From the NCBI GenBank assembly GCA_031216445.1, contig CM062202.1, positions 16,815,501 through 16,879,500 of the forward strand: 64,000 bases of DNA, read 5' to 3'. The first letter of the stretch is position 1, and each line of letters opens with the position of its first letter. The notes beneath the pieces are model-generated. The model had not been told where the DNA came from. It did not search any database and was given only the letters and a program-made list of their open reading frames with translations. This document shows, in pieces, positions 53,101 to 59,579 of this stretch. Made by a program: the position numbers and the translations under genes. The stretch is from Lateolabrax maculatus (lineage: Eukaryota > Chordata > Actinopteri > Acropomatiformes > Lateolabracidae).

Positions 53101-54350
53101 ACCCAGCTGTGAGATCCGTAAGTCAGCCTGTCGGAAAACGCCTGTTGAGCTATTAATCTAAAATCTGACATGAGGAAAACTACATGGCTCTGTGTGTGTG
53201 TGTGTGTGTGTGTGTCAGACCTGCAGTGGAAGCCAGCGCACACCGAGGACACGCTGACCAACATGCCCCGCCACTCCCTCTATATCATCATCGGAGCGCT
53301 GTGTGTGGCCTTCGTGCTCATGCTCATCATCCTCATCGTGGGCATCTGCCGCATCAGCCGCATTGAGTACCAGGGCTCGTCTCGCCATGCCTACCAGGAG
53401 TTCTACAACTGCCGCAGCATCGACAGCGAGTTCAGCAACGCCATCGCCTCCATCCGCCATGCCAGGTCAGTGACAGGATTTATTGATTGATTGACAACAC
53501 AGTCTTACACAGGAAGAGTGTTACACAAGTGTTGTGGTAGGTTAACTATCCACATATCAGTGAAAAAACTGATTTATGTAAGCATTTATGTATTGGTATA
53601 TTTGCTGTATTTCATGAAGTGATTTAATTATTTCTCAACCGTGATCAGAATTTTACAGATAAAGGTTAGTTTACAAGTTGACAAAACATCCTAAACTTCC
53701 TGGGGCTTGTGTACCATGAGATACAGTCGAAAGCACCAGAACAGGCAAGTAAGTCAGTGGTTGTTACCAAGGTCAAGAATGAAATGTCAAGCTCAAGTCA
53801 GTTTTTACGAGTCATGGGGAGCACAACTCAGCTCTGAAAAATGTTCTGTTTCTCTGGAGGAGCTTTTCTTTTATATAATGTCTAAGGAAACAACCCTTAT
53901 TTTTTACATTTTTTTTGGGCTGGAAGACTTCAAATTTATAACAGACTTGTAAGATTTACAAACTGTGGATGCTGAGTTTAAATCACAGGCAGGTAGGGTC
54001 TAAAAAGACGCTATTGCATTGTATTATGAGAAGTGTAGGATCCAACAGTTGCTTTATAGATTTTGACCATTCTTATTTTTATTTAATGATTTGCCCTCTT
54101 TTGTGAAGTTAGTAGAAGTTAAACACGAAATCACTGAAGTTTACTCTTTATTTCTCACCACATCGTAGACCAAGTACCAGCAAAGGAATAACCAAACTGA
54201 ATATTAATGCCCTGTTGGTGTTTATGCTCTCTCATTAGATTTGGCAAGAAGTCTCGGCCTGCCATGTACGATGCCACTCCCATCGCCTATGAGGACTACA
54301 GTCCTGATGACAAGCCTTTGGTTACCCTCATCAAGACGAAGGATTTGTAA
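9198..54350 (+). CDS. dner: DNER, Delta/Notch-like EGF repeat-containing transmembrane protein
   Basis: Thirteen exons: 9198-9554, 32473-32817, 32923-33020, 37995-38158, 40487-40635, 41645-41798, 42397-42510, 48350-48583, 52327-52449, 52594-52707, 52986-53117, 53219-53465 and 54239-54350. They sum to 2343 nt, or 780 residues plus TAA (human DNER 737, also 13 exons as I recall). Order: signal peptide with a Leu run (27-36), Ser run (41-47), EGF 1 (about 78-118), EGF 2 (about 123-165), Pro/Thr-rich linker (about 166-234), a non-EGF segment (about 235-340), eight more EGF modules to about 661, membrane span (about 682-704) and a conserved tail with YQEF (720-723), a YxxPhi sorting motif, ending LIKTKDL. 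DNER is a neuronal somatodendritic membrane protein reported to act as a Notch ligand in Purkinje-Bergmann glia contact. Start chosen: ATG 9198 has A at -3 and leads straight into the signal peptide. Confidence 0.97.
10048..10061. promoter_or_regulatory. RFX X-box-like site in dner intron 1
   Basis: GTTGCTGTGGCAAC, an imperfect palindrome that fits the RFX consensus (GTNRCC/N-RGYAAC type) apart from one base in the left half. It is about 500 bp downstream of dner exon 1. Confidence 0.4.
12665..12698. repeat. (TG)n microsatellite
   Basis: TG dinucleotide run with one TT interruption, in dner intron 1. Confidence 0.9.
12862..12915. repeat. (TA)27 microsatellite
   Basis: About 54 bp of uninterrupted TA dinucleotides in dner intron 1. 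It is self-complementary, so it can form a cruciform, and its length is likely polymorphic. Confidence 0.95.
14270..14500. mobile_element. Degraded teleost dispersed repeat
   Basis: Contains the phrases ttttggtccacactgaaata, caacaactattgaatagatg and tagcgccaccatgag, in an order I recognise from a repeat that recurs throughout percomorph genomes. No coding capacity and no clear ends. Class not assigned. Confidence 0.5.
17520..17720. mobile_element. Possible dispersed-repeat fragment
   Basis: The segment with cccgattggtaccgcgcatg and caaccaagataagaaggaag resembles the start of a teleost non-autonomous repeat as I recall it. It could instead be a unique GC-rich element. Low confidence. Confidence 0.25.
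20114..20137. repeat. Poly(A) tract
   Basis: 24 consecutive A after an AC-rich lead (accaaacaaaac). It may be the tail of an old retrocopy, but no recognisable body precedes it. Confidence 0.85.
21198..21231. repeat. Poly(T) tract (34 nt)
   Basis: Longest homopolymer of the window, in dner intron 1. It could be the tail of a minus-strand retroelement, but the sequence to its right shows no element I recognise. Confidence 0.9.
22280..22345 (+). mobile_element. Possible LINE 3' end fragment
   Basis: The sequence tctcgctgtgcaaccttgtg followed by gaatgacaataaattgacct resembles the 3' terminus of fish non-LTR elements (ending with an aatgacaataaa motif). No reverse-transcriptase coding remains nearby. 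Family not assigned. Confidence 0.35.
23840..24030. mobile_element. Degraded dispersed repeat fragment
   Basis: Contains gtcagtccattacagggctg, attcacacctaccggatatt and tgtctttggattgtgggaag, a recurrent vertebrate/teleost repeat signature (usually 'trcatgtctttggactgtgggag'). Heavily decayed. Confidence 0.4.
27168..27229 (+). other. Candidate cassette exon in dner intron 1 (frame-breaking)
   Basis: A 62-nt segment flanked by a strong acceptor (tttgctccctccacag, with plausible branch points gattaag or gctatct upstream) and a perfect donor gtaagt. Spliced between exons 1 and 2 (both phase 0) it would add TGC GGG GTG TTA TCA CTC and then TGA, ending the protein just after EGF 1. One frame is open across it (GVITLTEGGKMVINSPDEE) but does not match the dner phase. 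No transcript evidence; it may also be a decoy. Confidence 0.35.
27330..27367. repeat. (CA)n microsatellite
   Basis: CA run with TC and GC interruptions, 100 bp downstream of the candidate cassette exon. Confidence 0.9.
27418..27431. promoter_or_regulatory. Perfect RFX X-box palindrome, dner intron 1
   Basis: GTTGCCATGGCAAC, a 14-bp perfect palindrome identical to the ideal RFX-family X-box. It lies 190 bp downstream of the candidate cassette exon, in otherwise unremarkable intronic sequence. Binding is inferred. Confidence 0.5.
27534..27556. repeat. (GT)n microsatellite
   Basis: GT dinucleotide run in dner intron 1. Confidence 0.9.
28730..29049. mobile_element. MITE-like element with 14-bp terminal inverted repeats
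   Basis: The left end TTGGTAACACTTTA (28730-28743) is the exact reverse complement of the right end (29036-29049), and weaker complementarity continues inward (about cctaataag against cttaataaag). The AT-rich interior of about 290 bp has no reading frame. Length and ends fit a non-autonomous DNA transposon; 'ggtaacacttta' termini recur in teleost repeats. No clear target-site duplication. Confidence 0.65.
29801..29828. repeat. (GT)n microsatellite
   Basis: GT run of about 28 bp in dner intron 1. Confidence 0.9.
29870..30190. promoter_or_regulatory. Candidate conserved non-coding element, dner intron 1
   Basis: Repeat-free and of balanced composition. It has closely spaced homeodomain-like (caattaattt, aaattagc), E-box (cagctg) and GATA-like (agataaag) motifs and no reading frame. 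This pattern is common in developmental enhancers. Conservation cannot be tested here. Confidence 0.25.
31486..31504. repeat. (CA)n microsatellite
   Basis: Short CA run in dner intron 1. Confidence 0.85.
31974..32001. repeat. (GT)n microsatellite
   Basis: GT run of about 28 bp, 470 bp upstream of dner exon 2. Confidence 0.9.
32401..32432. repeat. (CT)n tract upstream of dner exon 2
   Basis: CT dinucleotide run 40 bp before the exon 2 acceptor. It extends the pyrimidine-rich character of the splice site. Confidence 0.85.
32473..32817 (+). CDS. dner: dner exon 2: EGF 2 and Pro/Thr-rich linker
   Basis: 115 codons, phase 0-0. EGF 2 is FFTDPCASSPCLHGNC...CECTEGYEGERC. It is followed by a mucin-like Pro/Thr/Ser stretch, probably O-glycosylated (inference), with tandem ACC/CCA codons, and then LQPWQPKPGQRLLVVPWEADR, which aligns with the WQPKTGQK region of mammalian DNER. 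Confidence 0.95.
32923..33020 (+). CDS. dner: dner exon 3: non-EGF segment
   Basis: Reads VTEGLHCVSPELCELTSGTL...VPEETAVK and ends two bases into a Lys codon. Intron 2 is only 105 nt. The acceptor tract is (TG)n followed by tttcag. The segment corresponds to the fast-evolving region between EGF 2 and EGF 3 of DNER. Confidence 0.93.
33070..33140. mobile_element. Short dispersed-repeat scrap
   Basis: agcagggacggattaaccag followed by a gggcccctatttatgcccag stretch resembles a teleost repeat that begins with 'ggacggattaa' and carries 'ggggcccc'. Too short to classify. Confidence 0.3.
33441..33790 (+). mobile_element. Left part of an abundant percomorph repeat (non-autonomous DNA element)
   Basis: Starts CAGAGGTGGAAAGTAAC (from 33439) and continues through gaggtacttgtactttacg, ctttatacttctactccaca and gttactttgcagattcagat. 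I recognise this order from a very common percomorph repeat whose full copies start CAGTGGTGGAA and end with its reverse complement. The right end is missing here, so the copy is truncated. Non-coding; superfamily not assigned. Confidence 0.65.
35690..35885 (-). mobile_element. Degraded LINE reverse-transcriptase fragment (antisense)
   Basis: Phrases such as agacaccctgcgaaggaaaa, ataatttcggtcactgctcg and caggctcagctccctcttca are the reverse complement of the C-terminal reverse-transcriptase region of a teleost LINE. On the minus strand, ELSLKVRL corresponds to the usual 'ELSxKAKL' motif. Interrupted and short; certainly inactive. Confidence 0.5.
37995..38158 (+). CDS. dner: dner exon 4: non-EGF segment
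   Basis: Reads VAVNASGAPVLWRVNEEGFL...SLPLGQNYFL plus one base of Ser. Two N-x-S/T sites (NAS, NGT) are visible. Acceptor ccaactag, donor gtaaga. It aligns with the LLWKVTATGF...LALGNNHFIG region of mammalian DNER. Confidence 0.93.
38756..38812. repeat. (CA)n microsatellite
   Basis: About 57 bp of CA dinucleotides with two single-base interruptions. Confidence 0.95.
38878..38891. repeat. G14 homopolymer
   Basis: Fourteen consecutive G in dner intron 4, on the transcript strand. Confidence 0.9.
39778..40110 (+). mobile_element. Teleost dispersed repeat, 5' portion
   Basis: Begins gggccctatttaaacgttct and continues with tctaaagcgcatggcgcaag, tcatctcccactccctctaa and aaaagccaggtgcgcttaca, then ggcgcatttctattgaaatg. 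I recognise this order from a common teleost element. The matching inverted right end is not seen, so the copy is truncated. Family not assigned. Confidence 0.6.
40487..40635 (+). CDS. dner: dner exon 5: end of non-EGF segment, start of EGF 3
   Basis: Reads VLRVGAPTAPEVTLRLNLTV...SSCVEPG...CSGKGKCITQPSE. It supplies the first cysteines of EGF 3; CSGKGKC matches DNER closely. Acceptor tggtag, donor gtgaga, ending in phase 0. Confidence 0.95.
40636..41644 (+). other. dner: dner intron 5 (1.0 kb)
   Basis: Phase 0 intron, AT-rich, with an A16 run near 41300. Nothing else seen. Confidence 0.85.
41645..41798 (+). CDS. dner: dner exon 6: end of EGF 3 and most of EGF 4
   Basis: Reads STFFCECQDGYTGIFCEEFD...NNGTC...FTCTCPP plus one base of Gly. 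The donor starts a (GT)n run (g|gtgtgtgtgtgt), so several GT dinucleotides compete. I chose the first because it gives the Gly-Tyr junction used by the following exons. Confidence 0.94.
41799..42396 (+). other. dner: dner intron 6 (0.6 kb)
   Basis: Phase 1 intron that starts inside a (GT)n run (41799-41810). No other feature seen. Confidence 0.85.
42397..42510 (+). CDS. dner: dner exon 7: end of EGF 4, most of EGF 5
   Basis: Reads GYEGERCQLLVDHCLSQPCK...RCYCPE plus one base; phase 1-1, 114 nt. Acceptor tttgtcag, donor gtagga. Confidence 0.95.
43004..43040. repeat. (CA)n microsatellite
   Basis: CA run with CGCG interruptions in dner intron 7. Confidence 0.9.
47087..47140 (+). mobile_element. 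TTAA-bounded repeat end fragment
   Basis: TTAAAGGAATAGTTAGACAT followed by tttgggaaag matches the left end of a frequent teleost repeat ('ttaaaggaatagttcgacattttgggaaa'). It is cut by a T-rich run and then a TA microsatellite; no right end is visible. Confidence 0.5.
47142..47169. repeat. (TA)n microsatellite
   Basis: About 28 bp of AT dinucleotides, inserted just inside the repeat fragment to its left. Confidence 0.9.
48350..48583 (+). CDS. dner: dner exon 8: EGF 6 and most of EGF 7
   Basis: Reads GYQGATCEQKVDPCASGPCH...GFTGPTCAQLVDFCALNPCA...CLCVP plus one base; phase 1-1, 234 nt, so it covers two modules with no intron between them, the same layout I recall for mammals. Acceptor ctcttgcag, donor gtgagt. 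Confidence 0.96.
48584..52326 (+). other. dner: dner intron 8 (3.7 kb)
   Basis: Phase 1 intron. It includes a GT/CA-rich region (50140-50530) that can fold on itself because GT and CA runs face each other, and a partial RFX-like motif (gttgccatggtgaag, 50112). No exon seen. Confidence 0.85.
50330..50368. repeat. (CA)n microsatellite
   Basis: CA run with TC and CC interruptions in dner intron 8. Confidence 0.9.
52327..52449 (+). CDS. dner: dner exon 9: end of EGF 7, most of EGF 8
   Basis: Reads GYHGLYCEEEYNECLSAPCQ...YECVCTPQFE plus one base; phase 1-1, 123 nt. The acceptor is weak: a short pyrimidine run, then cattaag with A at -3. Donor gtatgt. Confidence 0.95.
52567..52590. repeat. (TG)n tract at dner exon 10 acceptor
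   Basis: TG repeats with one C interruption run directly into the cag acceptor (52591-52593), in place of an ordinary polypyrimidine tract. Confidence 0.9.
52594..52707 (+). CDS. dner: dner exon 10: end of EGF 8, most of EGF 9
   Basis: Reads GRHCEIYKDPCLKMRCQNGG...CACPPGYL plus one base; phase 1-1, 114 nt. Intron 9 is 144 nt, and its acceptor tract is (TG)n with one C interruption, then cag. Confidence 0.95.
52986..53117 (+). CDS. dner: dner exon 11: end of EGF 9 and EGF 10 (calcium-binding type)
   Basis: Reads GENCEVDINECESHPCHHGG...CHCPPGWVGPSCEI plus one base of His; phase 1-1, 132 nt. DINEC is the calcium-binding EGF signature. Acceptor ctactcag, donor gtaagt. Confidence 0.96.
53191..53215. 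repeat. (TG)12 tract at dner exon 12 acceptor
   Basis: Uninterrupted TG repeat ending immediately before cag (53216-53218). The intron is only 101 nt and has no other pyrimidine tract close to the acceptor. Confidence 0.93.
53219..53465 (+). CDS. dner: dner exon 12: membrane span and juxtamembrane tail
   Basis: Encodes LQWKPAHTEDTLTNMPRHSL, then a hydrophobic span of about 23 residues (LYIIIGALCVAFVLMLIILI...), then the basic CRISR stop-transfer and the tail with the YQEF sorting motif. Intron 11 is 101 nt and its acceptor is a pure (TG)n tract running straight into cag. Donor gtcagt. Confidence 0.97.
53466..54238 (+). other. dner: dner intron 12 (0.8 kb)
   Basis: Phase 2 intron, AT-rich. 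Nothing else recognised. Confidence 0.85.
54239..54350 (+). CDS. dner: dner exon 13: C-terminal tail and stop
   Basis: Reads FGKKSRPAMYDATPIAYEDY...DKPLVTLIKTKDL then TAA (54348-54350). The ending is nearly identical to mammalian DNER. Acceptor tctcattag. Confidence 0.97.
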
Positions 54351-54413
54351 AACACAAATCTCCCCAGCACATCACAAGCTGTACACGTACAACTGCACAT
54401 GCACACATGTGTA

Positions 54414-54455
54414 TACACACACACACACATGCACGCACGCACGCACGCACGCACA
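54414..54455. repeat. (AC)n-(GCAC)n tract in dner 3' UTR
   Basis: AC dinucleotides pass into about five GCAC tetranucleotide units, starting some 65 nt after the stop codon. Confidence 0.9.
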
Positions 54456-55613
54456 CACATACAGAAAGTCAGTATAAATCTTAAAGTATTTCTTAAGAAA
54501 AAAAAAATAACAGCAAAACAAAATTGAATGTAAAGGGAAAAAAAAAATTATCTGAAACGTACTCTGTAGTAGAACAAATCTGGGATTTGATACATCTATT
54601 TTCCTGTCAAAGTCCACGATAAGGCTTTATTGTAGCATAAGAGCATACTTTGCATTACCTTAGTTATTGATAATGGGCGACACTACCAGTAACTTCTGCT
54701 GTACAAGAGTGATGACTTTAGTCTGCACCAGACTGTCTGTCTGTTGGTGGGGCCAGCAACCCAGAAGCCTAAATTTTTAAGTGTAAACTCTGACAGCAGT
54801 CCTTACACGTGTTGTAGAAATAGGTGCACTCCTCTTGGTGCATACATTGTATCTTTTTCTATATCTAAAAAAAAAAATAAATCTGCAGTAGGTTGCCTTA
54901 CTTCGTGCATGGTTAGATTCGATGTTCTCTCTGCATTGTTTTAAAACCCTTTGTTCTTGGTTGTTGGCTTTTATTTTTTTAATTGCGGTTGTATTTCTCT
55001 GTATTTCTGTGCCAAATATTTTCTTTTTGGTAATTTGTGGTTAGTAGATCAAATACATACATGTATAAAATACTAGTCACAGAATTTATCTTTTTAAAAT
55101 ACATATTGTCCTGTTCTTTACATACAAGTTTCTCAATGGTGTATGAATAGTAAAGAAAGTGGGTTTACTGGAGTACTGTGATCCTACCATCCTACTGTAT
55201 GTATTTCAGTGATATTTAGGATAATAGGTAGGTATATTTCTCACTGCACACAAAAATAGTTGGTTTTACTCAGTGTACCTGTTTATGCCAGTGTACAAAT
55301 TCACCCCTAGTATTGACAGTGTTGAATAGTTTCTGGATGAGATTTTCTTTGCCGGAGTGGCCTCCTGCTGGCTTTAGGGTGAAGAAGAGGGAGGAAGAAG
55401 AGGAGGAGGAGGAGACTGGGATGATATCTACTCCAGAATATATGTGCTTCTGTGTCCTGCCAATGGAAAACTCTGTGTGTGCAGCTGTGTTGTTCCTCTC
55501 AAGGTCAAGCAATGTTTTATCAATAGGCTCAGCTAATCCTCAGATTTTTTTTCCTCTCATTTTAAACACAGCAACCACATGATTACCTATTATCTATGTT
55601 GAATGATGTAAAC

Positions 55614-55619
55614 AATAAA
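55614..55619 (+). other. Poly(A) signal AATAAA (dner, distal)
   Basis: AATAAA followed within 40 nt by ttgtgtctcatgtg, a GT-rich downstream element. Best candidate for the dner 3' end. Confidence 0.7.
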
Positions 55620-55640
55620 GATTCACGTGAACATAATCTA

Positions 55641-58600
55641 CAGTACCTTGTGTCTCATGTGAATTCATGTTGTCTAAACCCGGGCAGCTGTACATTACAT
55701 TTGCAAATGGCTAAAATGTCCTAAATTTCTATTTAAATCCAGTACTATTTGATAAAACAAATATAGAAATCTGACCAGACATTTGAATGCCGAGGCTTGC
55801 TACTTGACAGTTTTCAATACCTATTGCTATGGACACATTTCTGTCGATACCAAAACAACTATTTAAGTTTGATACCCAGTCCCAATCATACTAGTTAAAT
55901 CACACCAATTTAAACAGATTATTGAGAATGCAATATCACAAAATGTAAGTCACTATTTATTGAGTAGTATTGTTTTTGTAAATTTTAGTATGATGGGGAA
56001 ATATGTGGAGCAGTTGCATGAATGTAACCAAATGAGTAGTTACCTTAAAGGATAATTCTAATTTATTTCAACCTGATGCATTTCCCATAAATGTGGCCTT
56101 TGTGGCTCTATGGGTCGTGCTACCTTTGCACTTGCCACCTGTGCTGTAGAAATTTGGGGAAATGAGGACTTACAGCTTTACAAATAAAGATGATTTTTAT
56201 TCTACCGCTGGATGAAAGAGACTTTGAGAAACTTATTTTTTGATTTTTTTTTTTTCCTGGTGATAACAATCAGCTGTACATTTGTAACTTTTTTTTCTCA
56301 ACCACCATTGTGATTCCGGACCATAGTGGGTCCAGGAAAATATATAACCAGATACTAGTGTTATGTGTGTGGATCACACAAATTCCCTCCTTTTTATGTG
56401 TTGTAATCAATTTTAATTACTGTATGTAGAGCTGACTGTTTGGTCCAGCAGGCCTCAGCCTTTGCTTCCCGTTGATTTTGGAGAAATGAAACAAAGTCGA
56501 GTGCAGGCTGACAATGTTGATAAGTGCTGCAAATTAATGTGATGTAGTTGCCAGCTGGGATCACTCCCATCAAGTCTGGCATTAATACGTCCCACTCTCT
56601 GCAGCAAAACTTTTTCTTAGTCGGATGAATATGCAGGGTGATTGGGTCTGCTGGCAAGTTGACCTGGACTACTTTCTCAGAGACAAGTCTTTGAAATGAT
56701 TCATGTAAAAAAAAAAAATATTTTGGAAAGAGTTCTCATTTCTTGAATCCTTACAACGGAGGTGGCAAGTGTGAAGTTAGCACGACCCATAAAGCCACAA
56801 TAGCCACATTTATGGGACATGTGAGCCATTTGTGGGGTTGAAATAGACCAGAATTTTTCCTTTAACTCAGCCATGATTGCATGAAACAATAGCATGCTGT
56901 AATATGTTTTGGGTTGAAATTGTTTTAAAAACATGGGTCCTGATAAAAAAAAAAAAAAAAAAAAGCAAACAGCATCTGTTTTTCTGCAATGTCCCATGGT
57001 CATACCCACCAGACTCAACCGTCAGCCGTGGGAAAGACCTTTTATGGAGTGTTGGTAATGTGAACACCCTCAGTGACCTCAGGCTTTATCCAGATGTTCC
57101 CCATGTAAACATCTCTAAATACAGACTGCGACTGCGGAGTCATGTCGCTCAACACACCTACATATATTATGTGAGTACACAAACACGCACACACGCACAC
57201 ACTGCAGGAGCAGCAGATGTTATTGATGGCTCTCACCTTTGCTTATGGTCCGCTTTGGAGGCCTTGTGCTTGACCTTTGCCCTCTGAATGCCATGGAGCG
57301 TCAGAGTATTCGCTATTTGGCCTTGACACAGGTCCCAAAACACATCGTCTATTACAGAGTTTCTCAATCTCTGTAATAGTCTTTCAAGACCTCCACCTTG
57401 ATAACTGAGATCGTCTCACTGGGCTAAAAGCAGTTGTTTTGTTTCATTACAAAACTGTATCCCTTTTCAAAAACAAAAAAAATATTACCCAGTAGTTATA
57501 CAGTATTTTAGCTGCAGTAAAATTCATTCAGTCAATATTTTTCCACAAAATAATGGATGATGCTTCAGTGGATTCACAGAACTCACTTCTAGAATAACAA
57601 GGTCATACAGTTCAAAACAGTCAGGCGGACTGAATGTTTTTGTTACAACTTGTGTTTGAGAAGCTTAAGAGATCAAAATGTGTGGGCATGACTGCGGCAA
57701 TTCACCATAGACTTTGTCCTTAGCTGCCTTTGTGAAACTTAGGAATTATGAGAAGGAGATTTAAACTAAACCGAGTTTTTATTGCCACTAGCCACTGAAA
57801 CAATGCCAGGCCATTTATGTTAAGCTTTTATATGATCATTTTCATTTTAACTAGTACATTCCTGCACGGGCTGGCTACTATGGTCTGGATGACTAATCTT
57901 CTAAGGCCTTAAAAGCCTCTTTATAATGATGCTAAATATCATTACGGGTGCCTTTTGGTGTCCAGCTGAAAAATCGTTCATTCTTTATGTTGATTTCATA
58001 TTAAATTAATATAAAAATTGGGTACTTGTGTATGTGTTTATCTTAAATTGTCAGTAGGAAACTTACCTACTCAATTGTTTCTAGCAGCTAATTTTCAGTC
58101 CTTTTCTTAAAGTGACAAATATGACATAAAATATGTAAGGGCGGACTCCATATAAGACACTCAAACACCAACACTTCTGTTTTACTTCTATCATACTATC
58201 ACTCACTTTCTATCATTTTATGAATGCACTTAAAGCAGTATTCATTTATTTTTGGCCACTTGGGGGCAGACACAACAAGACATCACCTCATAAAGTTGTT
58301 ATGATGAATATATGTTTTGGTCCACCACCAAATTGCTATAGGGAACGATGAATTTTTACCAGCCACTAAATAGATTAAATTGTTTTTTTGGTAGGTGAGT
58401 GAAGCATATCTACCAGCCACCATAATTTGGCTGGTGGCTGGTGCTAATTTTGTGCCCTGTAAATATTGTGAACGGCAAACAGTTGCCTATTTACACATCG
58501 AGAGCAACATGAGCATTCATTTTGCCTGGATCCAGACCGAGTTGACTGCTTCTAGTCTGGCATTGGGACTTGAAACAGTGGTCTCTCGGCTGAAAAATGG

Positions 58601-59480
58601 CCGATCTAACGCCATTGTCAAGTTGTTGTCAACCAAGGAGGAGTAATAACAACACTGGCGACCGCTATAGACAAGAAAACACTGCTGTTCTTAATAGATA
58701 AAAGTATGGCATGTCTTCTCAATATCGGCCGACATCGTAGTTTGTTTTTACTTCGCTCAGCTCCACTCTTAAGACCCCAGCAAAACCAGTATGTTGTCAT
58801 GGGTAACCGTCAGCGTTGTCTTAAAATATTGTTAAATTCAGGCAGAGACGTTGGTCTCTAGTGATTGGTTAGGGGAAATCCAATCCCCCTGCCCTGTCAA
58901 TTCTGTCTGATGTCAGACAAGCATTCACTAGGAGTCAAGACAAATATTCCCATTCTCTTTAATTCTCCCTGGTCTAATCTCCAGTAACTCCTGAAGGAAA
59001 TATCAGCTCTTCTGTGGCTAAATGCTTTGCATAAGGTGGCTGGGCAGGTAGCAAAATTCTTTTTTCCAGAGCTTTTTTTTTTTTTTCAACTAGAAATAGC
59101 TGTCCTCTGCAGCTGAGAGGTGAGAGCGAACCAAAACAATGAAGTTGCGGGCCATAAAACCGAAACAATTAACCGAAAGAAGCTAAATAGCTCCGTAGCT
59201 AAGAGTGCTGCAAAGTCGGGTGGCAAATTCCTGTTGGTTCAGGAGTGACCATTACACATCATGTAGTCATTTGCCCAATACTAGCCTATAAGAATATTGA
59301 TTAGTATAGATTTAAGGTGAGAAATTTGTGTTTTAACAAAATTATAATGAAAGAACTTGAAAAATTGATGTGATTTTGTGAGTGTGGGACTTGGTCAAAC
59401 ATCATACTCTTCTATCAAACTGCCAAAACGTAAGGTCTTGAAACCTAGTCACGCTTAACCCGCCCTGTCATGCACACGCT
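55641..59480. other. dner-pid1 intergenic region
   Basis: About 3.8 kb with no gene that I can support. It contains the TTAA-bounded inverted-repeat element (56045-56865), a short CA-rich run near 57178-57200, and a patchwork near 58240-58660 with a ttttggccacttgggggcag phrase (58250-58269) seen in other teleost repeats and a 10-bp hairpin (58412-58442). Confidence 0.7.
56045..56865. mobile_element. 821-bp non-autonomous DNA transposon with long inverted ends and TTAA sites
   Basis: The left arm (56049 to about 56145) and the reverse complement of the right arm (about 56757-56861) share long blocks: CCCATAAATGTGGC, then TTGTGGCT, then TATGGGTCGTGCTA, then CACTTGCCACC. One arm has a roughly 10-bp insertion, and weaker similarity continues inward about 100 bp more. 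The outer ends are TTAA-AGGA... (56045) and ...TCCT-TTAA (56862-56865), so TTAA looks like the target-site duplication. The interior is non-coding. The TTAA site with AGG termini suggests a Kolobok- or piggyBac-type non-autonomous element (inference). Confidence 0.75.
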
Positions 59481-59579
59481 GAAACCTTTCAAACAATCTG
59501 AAAACTCCCCACATCATCCAGACATGACGCTGTCAGCAGAGCCCAAGCTGTAGCCTGGGCCAGTCTCTGCCTGAAGCTC

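Larger units (their letters stand above)
54351..55640 (+). other. dner: dner 3' UTR
   Basis: Non-coding sequence after the dner stop. It includes a CA/(GCAC)n repeat at 54414-54455, A-rich runs, a proximal AATAAA (54876-54881) and a distal AATAAA (55614-55619) followed by T/GT-rich sequence. The length of about 1.3 kb is inferred from these signals. Confidence 0.7.
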
